From positions 1-61,823 of the forward strand of contig NZ_WNJZ01000016.1 of NCBI RefSeq assembly GCF_024433635.1: 61,823 nucleotides of DNA, given 5' to 3'. Within the stretch, counting starts at the first letter, position 1; every line of letters begins with the position of its first letter. A program made the translations under genes and the position numbers. Positions 1 through 9,316 of this stretch are shown here, piece after piece. The notes beneath the pieces were generated by a model. The model had not been told where the DNA came from, did not search any database, and saw only the letters and a program-made list of their open reading frames with translations. Source of the DNA: Ruminococcus sp. zg-924 (GTDB lineage: Bacteria > Bacillota > Clostridia > Oscillospirales > Acutalibacteraceae).

Positions 1-1202
1 TCAAATGCTGAGTTACTCTCCCACTTAACTTCGCCTGTTGCAGCGTTGAATGTTACCTTAACGTCATCCTGTGCGCTGATTGCACCGCTTACGTTACCGT
101 CTGCCGGATATGATACGCCGTCTGACCAGTCAGGAAGTGTAGCTGATGTTACCTTGAACTCGAATGAGAACGGGTTAGTCTCAGATGCGCCTTCGCCAAC
201 CTGTGAGAATGTGATCTCATAAAGACCTGTCTCAGGGTTGTATGTCATCTTGTTAACTTCTGCGCCCGGTACCCAGTGCTCGCCGTTGCAAAGCTCCTGA
301 ACACCTGCAACATACCAGTCTGTGTCAACCGGAGTTGTCTCAGTCTCTGTCTCTGTCTCTGTTTCAGTCTCTGTTTCAGTCTCAGTTTCTGTTTCAGTCT
401 CAGTTTCTGTCTCTGTCTCTGTTTCAGGATCTGTCGGACCAAATGAATCCTGTGTAAAGTTGTAAACACCCTTACCGTTTGTGTGTGAAACAACCTCTAC
501 ACCATTTACAAGAACGTCAGAAGTTGTTGTGGAACTTGCAGCACCTTCCTGATCCCAAAGCATAATTGCTGCTGCACCATCAGTGGGATCATAGAACTGA
601 CCCTCAGGAAGAATACATCCAACTGATGTCTCTCCTGCAGCGAGAACAGTAAATGTGATGCTCATAAGCTGAACGCCGCCGTCCTTACTTATGTTATAAA
701 TACCAATGCCATTACCACAAACAAGCAAAGCAGATGTATCATAGTTGCCTTCGACTACACCCTCAAGCCTTGTTTTCTGTGAATCAAGGTTGAATATTGC
801 TGTTCCTCTCGAAGTATATTCTTCGTTGTCTGCATCATAGGTATAAGCAATCGGGAAAACCGACGTTGGATTATACCCAGCAACAGAAGAATCAAACTTA
901 TCATAATTAATGCCACCAGCAGCATCAATTGTGCTCTGAGCAACCTTAAGCATTTTGCTGTCATAGTGCATGTATGCTTCGAATCCGTTTGATTTCATTG
1001 CTTTTCCATTGCCATCCAATGTCGTTGGGAAGTAGAACCAGTAATTAACTGTAACTTCGTCACCGACATTTGCTACAACTGTACCGCTCGGGGTTTTGAT
1101 TGTAGCTGTCTCGCCTGCAGCGTTAACTGACAGGCAACACATTGAAAGTACCAGCATTAACGCAAGAATAACACTGATAATTCTACTGTGTTTTTTGTAC
1201 AT
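1..1202 (-). CDS. secreted cohesin-like / starch-module protein, 5' part (runs off window)
   Basis: An open frame of 400 codons reads from an ATG preceded by GAAGGAGGATTTTACG to the window edge without a stop. Residues 1-29 are a signal peptide (KKH, hydrophobic core, VNA-A). Residues about 31-235 form a beta-rich module resembling cohesin-like folds (VGDEVTVNYWF start, YDSKMLKV, late SITFTVLAAGE strand). Residues 260-289 are fifteen Glu-Thr pairs, an extracellular linker. From about 294 a second module begins (DWYVAGVQELCNGEHW, MTYNPETGLYEITF) that resembles the X25/starch-binding modules of Ruminococcus amylosome proteins. This suggests a surface or secreted polysaccharide-binding or scaffold protein. 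The module names are by eye, and the 3' part is unseen. Confidence 0.75.
   Translation of the reverse strand, partial: MYKKHSRIISVILALMLVLSMCCLSVNAAGETATIKTPSGTVVANVGDEVTVNYWFYFPTTLDGNGKAMKSNGFEAYMHYDSKMLKVAQSTIDAAGGINYDKFDSSVAGYNPTSVFPIAYTYDADNEEYTSRGTAIFNLDSQKTRLEGVVEGNYDTSALLVCGNGIGIYNISKDGGVQLMSITFTVLAAGETSVGCILPEGQFYDPTDGAAAIMLWDQEGAASSTTTSDVLVNGVEVVSHTNGKGVYNFTQDSFGPTDPETETETETETETETETETETETETETETETTPVDTDWYVAGVQELCNGEHWVPGAEVNKMTYNPETGLYEITFSQVGEGASETNPFSFEFKVTSATLPDWSDGVSYPADGNVSGAISAQDDVKVTFNAATGEVKWESNSAF
336..425 (-). repeat. (Glu-Thr)15 coding repeat
   Basis: Fifteen consecutive six-base units GA(A/G)AC(A/T) encode fifteen Glu-Thr pairs. Codon choice varies between units (GAA/GAG, ACA/ACT), so the protein repeat is perfect while the DNA repeat is not. 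It separates the cohesin-like and starch-module-like domains of the secreted protein. Confidence 0.9.
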
Positions 1203-1361
1203 CGTAAAATCCTCCTTCAAAATTTCATGCCAAAATAGCATTTGATAAATGTATTATTACAAAATCCGAATTTGCAAAACAACTGAGCAAAAGCAAAGCC
1301 TTGCTGCAATTTGATTTGTAAACCGTTTTTTATAACCTAAGTAATATTTTCGGCAGCTCAG

Positions 1362-1406
1362 TTAAGCATATTGGCTTGTACAACCGCCGACAGAAGATAT
1401 ACCCAT
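1362..1406 (-). CDS. possible 14-residue leader ORF in the long 5' UTR
   Basis: Within the roughly 300-nt leader of the secreted protein there is an ORF with its own ribosome site (AAGAGGTG, 6 nt, ATG) coding MGISSVGGCTSQYA and a stop. No homology is recognised. It could be a translated leader peptide or the N-terminal stub of a decayed gene. Confidence is low because chance ORFs of this size are common, although the ribosome site is good. Confidence 0.3.
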   Translation of the reverse strand: MGISSVGGCTSQYA

Positions 1407-1506
1407 TGGAAACACCTCTTGGAATAAATCGCATATAAAACACGAATAAAAGATTGGTAAAGCCAATATTTTTAGTCACTTATCCACTTTACCTCTATTC
1501 TACTAT

Positions 1507-1535
1507 ATTATATAACACGTCTTAGGTAAATTCAA
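1507..1535 (-). promoter_or_regulatory. sigma-A-type promoter of the secreted protein
   Basis: On the minus strand TTGAAT (-35), 17 bp, TATAAT (-10). Transcription would start near 1500, giving a 5' UTR of about 300 nt before the start codon at 1202. The UTR holds a small hairpin (ATTGG/CCAAT near 1470) and the short leader ORF. No known riboswitch class is recognised. The rest of the gap up to the fba terminator shows no gene. Confidence 0.6.
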
Positions 1536-1658
1536 GAGGGCATTAACTTACAAATTTTCTTCATTTTTTTATGCAAACCTTCTATTTTTATTATTTCAAA
1601 TTTATTCAAGGTCTATATATCGTAGGCTCAGTGCTTTTGATAACAATCAAGACGCAAA

Positions 1659-1687
1659 AACGGCGTTTCCACCGTGGAAACGCCGTT
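1659..1687 (-). terminator. terminator hairpin after fba
   Basis: Perfect 13-bp stem (AACGGCGTTTCCA and its complement) with a 3-nt loop, 40 nt past the fba stop. On the minus strand it is followed by only four Ts. Confidence 0.7.
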
Positions 1688-1726
1688 GAAAATTATACAA
1701 TATATTACGCCGAATTACGCCGAAGA

Positions 1727-2593
1727 TTAAGCCTTGCCAACTGAGCCGAAAAGCTCCATTTTCTCTTTAACAGTTGCCTTAATAGCCTCAAAACCCGGTG
1801 CCAAAAGCTTTCTCGGGTCAAAGCCCTTGCCCTGCTGATCCTTACCTGCTTCAATATACTCTCTTGTAGCAGCAGCAAAAGCAAGCTGGCACTCTGTGTT
1901 AACATTGATTTTAGAAACACCAAGGCTGATAGCTTTCTTAATCATATCTGCCGGAATACCTGTACCGCCGTGGAGAACGAGAGGCATTTTGCCTGTGAGC
2001 TGCTGAACAGCGTCAAGTGTTTCAAAGCTGAGTCCTGCCCAGTTTTCCGGGTATTTGCCGTGAATATTACCAATACCTGCTGCAAGCATTGTAACACCGA
2101 GATCTGCAATCATCTTGCACTCCTGCGGATCTGCACATTCGCCTGCGCCGATAACGCCGTCCTCTTCGCCGCCAATTGAGCCAACCTCAGCTTCAATTGA
2201 AAGGCCCTTTTCCTCACAAATAGAAACAAGCTCCTTAGTCTTTTCAACATTCTCCTCAATCGGATAATGTGAGCCATCGAACATTATTGAGCTAAAACCT
2301 GCTGCAATGCAAGCCTTTGCGCCTTCGTATGAGCCGTGGTCAAGGTGAAGAGCAACAGGAACTGTGATGTTAAGCTCCTCAAGCATACCGTTTACCATAC
2401 CTACAACAGTCTTGTAACCGCACATATATTTGCCTGCACCCTCAGATACGCCTAGAATTACAGGTGAGTTTAATTCCTGCGCTGTAAGAAGAATAGCCTT
2501 TGTCCATTCAAGATTGTTGATGTTGAACTGACCAACTGCATAGTGGCCTTCCTTTGCTTTGGTGAGCATTTCCTTTGCGTTTACCAATGCCAT
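1727..2593 (-). CDS. fba: fructose-1,6-bisphosphate aldolase, class II
   Basis: Glycolytic enzyme that reversibly splits fructose 1,6-bisphosphate into dihydroxyacetone phosphate and glyceraldehyde 3-phosphate using zinc. The 288-residue length is typical of the short class II form. Visible motifs are ALHLDHG (catalytic Asp, Zn-binding His), MFDGSHYPIEENV, GNIHGKYP, LVLHGGTG and INVNTE in the C-terminal phosphate-binding part. The ATG chosen (MALVNAKEM) has GGAG eight bases upstream; an in-frame upstream start is possible but not preferred. It is monocistronic, with its own -10 and a terminator, and is separated from pgk/tpi/gpmI by the MutS-like gene. Confidence 0.96.
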   Translation of the reverse strand: MALVNAKEMLTKAKEGHYAVGQFNINNLEWTKAILLTAQELNSPVILGVSEGAGKYMCGYKTVVGMVNGMLEELNITVPVALHLDHGSYEGAKACIAAGFSSIMFDGSHYPIEENVEKTKELVSICEEKGLSIEAEVGSIGGEEDGVIGAGECADPQECKMIADLGVTMLAAGIGNIHGKYPENWAGLSFETLDAVQQLTGKMPLVLHGGTGIPADMIKKAISLGVSKINVNTECQLAFAAATREYIEAGKDQQGKGFDPRKLLAPGFEAIKATVKEKMELFGSVGKA

Positions 2594-2645
2594 TTTTATC
2601 ACTCCGTTTTTTAAATTCTTATTCCCCACAGGGATTTACTTCTCT

Positions 2646-2674
2646 ATTATACATTATTATTTTAAAAATATAAA
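2646..2674 (-). promoter_or_regulatory. likely fba promoter
   Basis: Minus-strand TATAAT with a weak -35 (TTTATA) at 17 bp. The site is about 50 bp upstream of the fba start. Confidence 0.45.
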
Positions 2675-2984
2675 GGGTAATGGCGAAAAAAGTCAATTTT
2701 TTCTTAAAATTAAGTTACAAGCTATTCAAACTAAATATTGTGATATTCTTGTTTTTCTTCCTTGATAAATCAACAAGCTTGGTCGCTGCGCCGAGTTTGC
2801 CAACATAGAACAAATCCACGCAAAAGTTCACTGCTAAATATATAATCTGATTTCGCACCACATAAATATAAACTGTTCGGACAATCCCGGTGTCCCCAAA
2901 ATACTCAAACAGCCATATTTTATTCTGCTGCAACACATTAACCTTTATACGGTTAACTATAATGGTGCTTATAACTTAACTGTA
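2675..2984. other. intergenic stretch without a convincing gene
   Basis: An open frame of 73 codons exists here on the minus strand, but it has no ribosome site, no recognisable domain and AT-rich, gene-unlike composition. It is treated as non-coding or as the remnant of a lost gene. Confidence 0.5.
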
Positions 2985-4682
2985 TCAGTTTCTTGAGTCT
3001 ATACCGGCTTTGATTTTTTCAAAGGTAACACCGTATTTCTCAGCAATATCCTTGGCGTAGCTCACACCCTGCGGAGGAGCAATAAACACCTTAAATGAGC
3101 GTCTGCCGTTTTCAACTCCCGTTACCATACTCGCTATCATACTTTCGCCATCAACACTTTTGTTTACCTCGTCAAGATTTCGTGCAAGGTCATGCATATG
3201 GGTATTAAACACAGCACGCACACCGATATAACGCATAGCCTTAACCACATCTTTGGCTATATACAAACCCTCTGCAACATTGGTTGTGGCAAGACTCTCG
3301 TTTAGAAGTATAAGGCTGTATCTTGTTGCCTCGCTGAATATTTCGGAAAGGCGTTTGCTTTCCTCTCCGAGCCTGCCCAAGTCGACTGTGTCGTTTTCAT
3401 CAGCAGGGAAATGTGAGAAAATATTATCACATGGGCTAAAGGTCATTGAAGAAGCGGGAACATAAATTCCATTTTGCGCAAGCAAAAATGCCAAACCTAC
3501 CGCCTGAGTAACTGTTGTTTTTCCTCCTCTGTTTGGGCCTGTGAGAATATAAATACGCTTTTCGTCATCAAAGACAAACTCGTTTGTTACAATATCTATC
3601 TCCTCACCTTTTACTGCCTTAATTGCAAGCTTGATATTATAAATATCGTTGATAACACATCTGCGCTCGTCCTTTGACGTAATCTGAGCTTTACACAGCG
3701 GCAGATTCTTTTCCCGTATTTTGTCGCAAAGCTCAGCAAATCTGATATAAAAAATAATTTCAGGCATTAGCGATACAAAGGAATAGCCGTCTATATTGAC
3801 ATATTTATTGAGCATTGACTTTATATCAATTACCGTTCTTCGGAGAATATCTGTTACAACCTTTTTAAGCGCATCTGAAAGAGGGTCGGCTCCGGTCGCT
3901 TCGCCTCTGAATCCCTGATTTGCATTGTCCTGAGCGCCCGAAACAATTTTGCTAAGCACACCGCTTGAGGAGGAGGGATTTGCAGGGTGAAAGCTTATAA
4001 ATCCAGATACATCATTTCCGTGATGCAGCTCACTGTCGTGACTGGCAAAATTCATAAAGCGCTTTAAAATTCCGCTGTCAGTAAATTCCTTGTCATTTAA
4101 TGAAATTACACCAACATATTTCGGACGCAAAAGCTCGTCAAGATTCACCCCTAAGGTTATGCTTTTAAGTTTTCTCGCCTTTGCAAGCGTTTCCTCAATA
4201 TCCTTCTTCAGCTCAGGAAAGCCACTGCCGTTATAAACCGCCTGAACTTTGCTTTTCAGCTGTATAAGTCCCTCTGATTTTATTTCAATGCTCTCCAGTG
4301 TGGTTTTTATCTGTGTAATACAGTCAACATATCCGCCCATTTCACGCAGACGGTTCACAAGCTGCCACATTGATGACGCCTCAGTGTCTTTTTGAAAGCG
4401 CTCAATTTCACGCAAATCGTTGAGCTTTTCAAGCAGTGCGCTGAGGTCTGCTCTTAGCTGAGGGAAACGCAGAAAATCATCAAACACGTCACACCTGTAT
4501 TTTATCACCTGCTCATCATCGGTAATATTTATCAGCAGCTGTTTAATGCTGTTGCGTTCGTAATCGTCCTTTGTAAGAGCTTCACAAAGGAAGTCTATCG
4601 ACAAATCATTGATTGCCTCTTTGTTAAGGGTACGGTAAATTGCGCTGCTTTTTTGCGGATGAAGTAAGCTAAGCTGTTCCAT
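2985..4682 (-). CDS. MutS-family ATPase (stand-alone, lacks mismatch-recognition domain)
   Basis: 565 residues from an ATG with AGAGGCG seven bases upstream; a longer reading frame would run through a hairpin and is rejected. The C-terminal third is a MutS domain V ABC-type ATPase: Walker A GPNRGGKT (about 382-389), Walker B LILLNES with Asn in place of the usual Asp, and an ST-box-like region around residues 430-445. The N-terminal two thirds are helical, like the MutS lever and clamp. There is no N-terminal mismatch-binding domain and no Smr nuclease, so it is neither MutS nor MutS2 proper. The role is unknown, probably DNA-structure recognition. It lies between glycolytic genes on the same strand. 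Confidence 0.8.
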   Translation of the reverse strand: MEQLSLLHPQKSSAIYRTLNKEAINDLSIDFLCEALTKDDYERNSIKQLLINITDDEQVIKYRCDVFDDFLRFPQLRADLSALLEKLNDLREIERFQKDTEASSMWQLVNRLREMGGYVDCITQIKTTLESIEIKSEGLIQLKSKVQAVYNGSGFPELKKDIEETLAKARKLKSITLGVNLDELLRPKYVGVISLNDKEFTDSGILKRFMNFASHDSELHHGNDVSGFISFHPANPSSSSGVLSKIVSGAQDNANQGFRGEATGADPLSDALKKVVTDILRRTVIDIKSMLNKYVNIDGYSFVSLMPEIIFYIRFAELCDKIREKNLPLCKAQITSKDERRCVINDIYNIKLAIKAVKGEEIDIVTNEFVFDDEKRIYILTGPNRGGKTTVTQAVGLAFLLAQNGIYVPASSMTFSPCDNIFSHFPADENDTVDLGRLGEESKRLSEIFSEATRYSLILLNESLATTNVAEGLYIAKDVVKAMRYIGVRAVFNTHMHDLARNLDEVNKSVDGESMIASMVTGVENGRRSFKVFIAPPQGVSYAKDIAEKYGVTFEKIKAGIDSRN

Positions 4683-4759
4683 TTTTCGCCTCTGTTTTGT
4701 AATTAATTCTGTTATCGTATAACTTCTTGATATTTTTGGTTCGTTTAATATTGAAACGA

Positions 4760-4791
4760 GCCTTGGCTCCGTCTTACGATAGAACCAAGGC
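4760..4791 (-). terminator. hairpin after gpmI
   Basis: GCCTTGG / CCAAGGC stem, extended by two further pairs past a mismatch, with a loop of about 14 nt between gpmI and the MutS-like gene. There is no strong T-run, so it may be an RNA processing or weak termination site. Confidence 0.4.
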
Positions 4792-4876
4792 ATTGTTTAC
4801 ACGTTATTTTCCGTTTTTGCTTTTACAACCAATAAATCATTTTACCTATTATAATAGAAACACAATCTCTTTATTA

Positions 4877-6391
4877 TTATTCAATAATGCTCTTGCCTGT
4901 CATTTCTTCAGGCTGAGGAAGACCCATAATCTTGAGCATTGTCGGTGCAATGTCAGCCAGAACACCGCCGCTGCGCAGTGTGCACGGATATCCTACAACG
5001 CAGAACGGAACAAGATTTGTAGTGTGAGCTGTAAACGGCTCTCCGTCTGCGTCAATCATCTTGTCAGCATTACCGTGGTCGGCTGTGATAAGAGATACGC
5101 CGCCCATTTTTGCAACAGCGTCAGTTACCTTGCCAACGCACTCGTCAACAGCCTCAACAGCCTTAACAGCCGCATCAATAACTCCTGTGTGTCCTACCAT
5201 ATCGCAGTTAGCGAAGTTTAAAATAATCATATCATACTCGCCGCTTTCAATGCGCTCAACACATTTATCGGCAACCTCGTATGCACTCATCTCAGGCTGC
5301 AAGTCATAGGTAGCAACCTTCGGCGACTTTACAAGCACTCTGTCCTCTCCGGGATATGTTTTTTCAACACCGCCGTTGTAAAAGAAGGTTACATGAGCGT
5401 ACTTCTCTGTTTCTGCAATTCTGAGCTGAGTCATTCCCTGATTTGAAATATACTCGCCCATTGTGTTCTTAAGCGACTGCGGCTTGAACGCTACCTCAAC
5501 ATTCGGCATAGTTGCGTCATACTGAGTAAGACAAACGTATGTCAGCGGGAAGAAGCCGTTTCTTCTCTCAAAGCCGCTGAATTCCGGATCAACAAAGCAA
5601 CGGGTAATCTCTCTTGCTCTGTCAGGGCGGAAATTGAAGAAAATTACAGAGTCATTAGCGCTGATTGTTACATTCTCTGCGCAAACAGTCGGAACAACGA
5701 ATTCGTCTGTTACCTCGTCTGCATATGAAGCCTTTACAGCTTCAACTGCGTCATCAGCCTTATTGCCTTCGCCGTAAACCATTGCGGCATAAGCCTTTTC
5801 AACTCTTTCCCAACGGTTATCTCTGTCCATTGCATAGTAACGACCCATGACAGTTGCAATTGTGCCAACGCCGATTTCGTTCATCTTATTTTGGCAAGCC
5901 TCAACAAATGCAGCGCCGCTGCTGGGCGGTACGTCACGTCCGTCAAGAAATGCGTGAACATAAACCTTTTCAATACCCTGCTTTTTAGCAAGCTCCAAAA
6001 GCGCATACAGATGTGTGTTGTGGCTGTGAACACCGCCGTCGGAAAGCAATCCGAACAGGTGAAGTGCTGTGCCGTTTTCCTTAACATTGGCTATTGCCTT
6101 TAAGAAAGCCTCGTTTTCAAAGAAGGTACCTTCCTCAACAGCCTTTGTTATTCTTGTAAGCTCCTGATAAACAATGCGGCCTGCGCCGATGTTTGTGTGA
6201 CCTACCTCGCTGTTGCCCATCTGACCGTCCGGAAGACCTACGTCAAGTCCGCTTGCGCCTATTTCGGTAAGCGGATTTTCAGCAAACAGTCTGTCGAGAT
6301 TCGGCTTTTTAGCGTCATAAATTGCATTGCCTTTGTTTTTCTCGCCGTTGCCGAAACCGTCCATAATAATCAATGCTACGGGTTTTTTCAT
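4877..6391 (-). CDS. gpmI: 2,3-bisphosphoglycerate-independent phosphoglycerate mutase
   Basis: Manganese-dependent glycolytic mutase interconverting 3- and 2-phosphoglycerate. 504 residues, the usual size. Alkaline-phosphatase-superfamily metal and catalytic motifs are present: IIMDGFG at the N terminus, [16 protein letters not shown] with the phospho-serine near 61, [48 protein letters not shown] and TADHGNAD. The start has AAAGGAG eight bases upstream. It lies 188 bp downstream of pyrE on the same strand, so it may be co-transcribed or have its own promoter. Confidence 0.97.
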   Translation of the reverse strand: MKKPVALIIMDGFGNGEKNKGNAIYDAKKPNLDRLFAENPLTEIGASGLDVGLPDGQMGNSEVGHTNIGAGRIVYQELTRITKAVEEGTFFENEAFLKAIANVKENGTALHLFGLLSDGGVHSHNTHLYALLELAKKQGIEKVYVHAFLDGRDVPPSSGAAFVEACQNKMNEIGVGTIATVMGRYYAMDRDNRWERVEKAYAAMVYGEGNKADDAVEAVKASYADEVTDEFVVPTVCAENVTISANDSVIFFNFRPDRAREITRCFVDPEFSGFERRNGFFPLTYVCLTQYDATMPNVEVAFKPQSLKNTMGEYISNQGMTQLRIAETEKYAHVTFFYNGGVEKTYPGEDRVLVKSPKVATYDLQPEMSAYEVADKCVERIESGEYDMIILNFANCDMVGHTGVIDAAVKAVEAVDECVGKVTDAVAKMGGVSLITADHGNADKMIDADGEPFTAHTTNLVPFCVVGYPCTLRSGGVLADIAPTMLKIMGLPQPEEMTGKSIIE

Positions 6392-6579
6392 ATATAAACT
6401 CCTTTCAAACTTCTTTCTCTCCTCATACTAAGCCCTGATTTAAAACGAAGTAAGCTTTTGAGCAAATTTTGTGCCGGACAAATTCCATACCGCAGAAAGT
6501 CTGTCGCCTTTTGAATCCCGGGTGTTAAATACGGCGCAAATATGCCTAAAAGACATCCGTTCTTAATTTTAGTTTAGTA

Positions 6580-7104
6580 TTATACTTGTGCTTTGATATA
6601 GTCCATAGTAAATGCAGGAATAAGCTTTAAGCCCTCTGCAGCAAGAATATCTGTTGCCTTGTCTGCTCTCTGGATAACGCAAAGCACGTTCTCAACAATA
6701 GCGCCCTTCTTTCTAAGCTCTCTTACGCCATCAATAATAGCGCCGCCTGTTGTTACAACATCCTCAATAATAAGAACCTTCTTGCCCTCAACGTCTGCGC
6801 CCTCGGCAAGTTTGCATGTGCCATACTCCTTAGCCTTCTTTCTTACGAAAGCTGCCTGCATACCTGTGTTAAGTGAAATTGCTGTAACAACCGGTATTCC
6901 GCCCATCTCAAGACCTGCGATAACCTCTGTTCCCTCCGGAATAAGGTCGGACATAATTTTTGCAATCTCGTTTAATACCTCCGGGTTTGCCTCAAACAGG
7001 TACTTATCAAAGTACTCATTTGAAATCTGACCCGAACGAAGCAAAAACTCGCCTGTGATATGTGAAAGCTCATATATTTTCTTTGCTACTTGCTCTTTTG
7101 TCAT
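6580..7104 (-). CDS. pyrE: orotate phosphoribosyltransferase
   Basis: Joins orotate to PRPP, giving OMP in pyrimidine synthesis. At 174 residues it is shorter than the roughly 210-residue enterobacterial enzyme and resembles the compact archaeal/clostridial form. The PRPP-binding motif VLIIEDVVTTGGAI is near residue 110, with RSGQISNEYFDKY at the N terminus and VRKKAKEYG holding the catalytic-loop lysines. It sits 24 bp downstream of tpiA with no other pyrimidine gene nearby, an unusual placement inside a glycolytic run. Confidence 0.93.
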   Translation of the reverse strand: MTKEQVAKKIYELSHITGEFLLRSGQISNEYFDKYLFEANPEVLNEIAKIMSDLIPEGTEVIAGLEMGGIPVVTAISLNTGMQAAFVRKKAKEYGTCKLAEGADVEGKKVLIIEDVVTTGGAIIDGVRELRKKGAIVENVLCVIQRADKATDILAAEGLKLIPAFTMDYIKAQV

Positions 7105-7128
7105 AATTATTATCTCCGTTTTCTTTAA

Positions 7129-7896
7129 TTACTTGCTTGCAGCCTTAACAATTGCAGCAAACTTCTCTGCTACAAGTGACGCACCGCCGATAAGTCCGCC
7201 GTCAACGTTAACTTTGCTGAGAAGCTCGTCAGCATTGCCGTCATTCATTGAACCGCCGTACTGAATTGTAAGAGCGTCTGCTGCTGCCTGATTGTAAAGC
7301 TTTGCAACTGTTGCACGGATAAATGCACAAACCTCCTCAGCCTGCTCAGCTGTTGCGGTTTTACCTGTGCCGATAGCCCAAACCGGCTCGTAAGCGATGA
7401 TAACATTCTTAAGCTCGTCCTCTGTAACATCCCACAAATCAAGCTTAATCTGTCTTGCGATAACCTCCTCGGTAATGTTGCACTCACGCTCCCACAGAAG
7501 CTCGCCAACGCAAACGATTGGCTTTAAACCTGATGCAAGAGCAGCCTTTGTTCTCTTGTTTACAGTTTCGTCTGTTTCACCAAAGTACTGTCTTCTCTCG
7601 CTGTGGCCGAGTACTACATACTCAACACCCATTGAAGCGAGCATCGGAGCTGATATTTCGCCTGTGAAAGCGCCGCTCTTTTCCCAGTGGCAGTTCTCTG
7701 CGCCGATTTTTACGTTTGTACCCTGTGTAGCGTCAAGAGCTGTCTGCAAATCAACAAACGGTACGCAAGCGATAACCTCGCAGTCTGCGTCCTTAACAAG
7801 CGGTGCAACTGCCTCTAAAAGCTCCTTAGCCTCAGCAGGTGTCTTGTTCATTTTCCAGTTTCCGGCAATAACTGCCTTTCTTATAGCCTTATTCAT
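7129..7896 (-). CDS. tpiA: triosephosphate isomerase
   Basis: Interconverts dihydroxyacetone phosphate and glyceraldehyde 3-phosphate. 255 residues, full length. Signature residues are visible: GNWKMN (catalytic Lys15), VLGHSERR (catalytic His), YEPVWAIGTGKTA (catalytic Glu and loop 6), IQYGGSM and LIGGASL (phosphate binding). The start has GAAAGGAAG seven bases upstream. It is separated from pgk by a 12-bp perfect hairpin and runs on into pyrE. Confidence 0.97.
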   Translation of the reverse strand: MNKAIRKAVIAGNWKMNKTPAEAKELLEAVAPLVKDADCEVIACVPFVDLQTALDATQGTNVKIGAENCHWEKSGAFTGEISAPMLASMGVEYVVLGHSERRQYFGETDETVNKRTKAALASGLKPIVCVGELLWERECNITEEVIARQIKLDLWDVTEDELKNVIIAYEPVWAIGTGKTATAEQAEEVCAFIRATVAKLYNQAAADALTIQYGGSMNDGNADELLSKVNVDGGLIGGASLVAEKFAAIVKAASK

Positions 7897-7947
7897 TTTT
7901 GTTCTTCCTTTCTGCTATACAATAATCAAATAAATCAATCATATTAA

Positions 7948-7987
7948 ATCGGGCGAACAGTCATATTCAATATGTTGTTCGCCCGAT
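7948..7987 (-). terminator. pgk-tpiA intercistronic hairpin
   Basis: Perfect 12-bp stem (ATCGGGCGAACA and complement); the 16-nt loop can form its own small CATA/TATG hairpin. It lies between pgk and tpiA, with a T-rich but interrupted tail on the minus strand. It could be a partial terminator or an mRNA-processing or stability element that sets the pgk:tpi ratio. Confidence 0.55.
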
Positions 7988-8000
7988 GTTTTCATATTAA

Positions 8001-9215
8001 TTAGTTCTTGTCAGCGATGCAAGCAATACCCGGCAATACCTTACCCTCAAGATACTCAAGAGAAGCGCCGCCGCCTGTTGAAATGTGGCTCATCTTGTCG
8101 GCAAAGCCAAGCTGAATAACAGCTGCTGCGCTGTCGCCGCCGCCGATGATTGTTGTTGCGTCTGTGTCAGCAAGAGCCTGAGCAACCGCGATTGTGCCCT
8201 TTGCAAGAATCGGGTTCTCAAACACACCCATAGGGCCGTTCCAAACAACTGTCTTAGCCGACTTAACTGCATCAGCATAAAGCTTAGCTGTTTCAGAGCC
8301 GATGTCAAGACCCATCTTATCAGCAGGGATTGCGTCTGACGGAACATTCTCAACCTCAATTTCAGCGTCAATCGGGTCAGGGAAGCTTGCAGCAATTGTT
8401 GTGTCAACAGGAAGAAGAAGCTTCTTGCCAAGACTCTCTGCCTTTGCAATCATTTCCTTACAGTAGTCAACCTTTGTGTCGTCAACAAGTGATGTGCCTG
8501 TTTCGCAGCCCTTAGCCTTTAAGAAGGTATAAGCCATACCGCCGCCGATGATGAGTGTGTCGCACTTCTCAAGGAGGTTTGAAATAACGTTGAGCTTGTC
8601 TGCAACCTTAGCGCCGCCGAGGATAGCAACAAACGGTCTAACCGGTGACTCAACAGCGTTGCCGAGGTAGTTGATTTCCTTCTGCATAAGGTAGCCAACT
8701 GCTGTATCCTTAATATGGTCTGTAACGCCGGCTGTTGAGCAGTGTGCTCTGTGCGCGCTGCCGAATGCGTCCATAACATATACATCTGCAAGAGAAGCAA
8801 GTTCTGAGCTGAACGGCTCAAGGTTCTTTGTTTCCTCTTTTCTGAAACGTGTATTTTGAAGAAGAACAACATCGCCGTTGTTCATAGCATCAACTGCTGC
8901 CTTTGCGTTTTCGCCGACAACCTCGTCGTCATTAGCAAAAACAACATCCTGTCCCAAAAGCTCTGAAAGTCTTACTGCAACAGGTGCAAGTGAGAACTTC
9001 TCTTCCGGACCGTTCTTAGGTTTGCCAAGGTGTGAGCAGAGAATAACCTTGCCGCCGTCAGCGATAAGCTTCTTGATTGTCGGGAGTGCAGCCTGAATTC
9101 TGTTGTCGTTTGTGATAACACCGTCCTTAAGAGGTACGTTGAAGTCACAGCGAACAAGTACTTTTTTGCCGTTTACGTTGATGTCATCAACAGTTACTTT
9201 GCTTAAAAAATTCAT
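8001..9215 (-). CDS. pgk: phosphoglycerate kinase
   Basis: Transfers phosphate from 1,3-bisphosphoglycerate to ADP, the first ATP-yielding step of glycolysis. 404 residues, two-domain enzyme. Motifs: VRCDFNVPL and DNRI (N-domain substrate site), [36 protein letters not shown] hinge, WNGPMGVFE, and GGGDSAAA with [13 protein letters not shown] in the nucleotide-binding C-domain. The ATG has GAAAGGAAG upstream. It is the first gene of the pgk-tpiA-pyrE run and has a recognisable promoter. gapA is not in this window. Confidence 0.97.
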   Translation of the reverse strand: MNFLSKVTVDDINVNGKKVLVRCDFNVPLKDGVITNDNRIQAALPTIKKLIADGGKVILCSHLGKPKNGPEEKFSLAPVAVRLSELLGQDVVFANDDEVVGENAKAAVDAMNNGDVVLLQNTRFRKEETKNLEPFSSELASLADVYVMDAFGSAHRAHCSTAGVTDHIKDTAVGYLMQKEINYLGNAVESPVRPFVAILGGAKVADKLNVISNLLEKCDTLIIGGGMAYTFLKAKGCETGTSLVDDTKVDYCKEMIAKAESLGKKLLLPVDTTIAASFPDPIDAEIEVENVPSDAIPADKMGLDIGSETAKLYADAVKSAKTVVWNGPMGVFENPILAKGTIAVAQALADTDATTIIGGGDSAAAVIQLGFADKMSHISTGGGASLEYLEGKVLPGIACIADKN

Positions 9216-9287
9216 TTTAGTTCTTCCTTTCTTTTTGCTTTATTTATCCGCAGCTATGCTTGTGAATAAATTAACATTTACTATTTA

Positions 9288-9316
9288 ATTTTATAACATA
9301 ATCTACCATTTCGCAA
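9288..9316 (-). promoter_or_regulatory. likely pgk promoter
   Basis: Minus-strand TTGCGA, 17 bp, TAAAAT, ending about 70 bp upstream of the pgk start. It fits a vegetative promoter. Confidence 0.45.

Noticed and set aside
336-425. Possible CRISPR-like repeat
   Set aside because: Six-base in-frame Glu-Thr coding repeat without spacers; no cas genes in the window.
2715-2936. 73-codon minus-strand ORF after fba
   Set aside because: No ribosome site, no family resemblance and AT-rich, random-looking protein.
4727-5221. 164-codon plus-strand ORF opposite gpmI
   Set aside because: Antisense shadow of gpmI; the protein is Cys/Asn-rich nonsense without a start signal.
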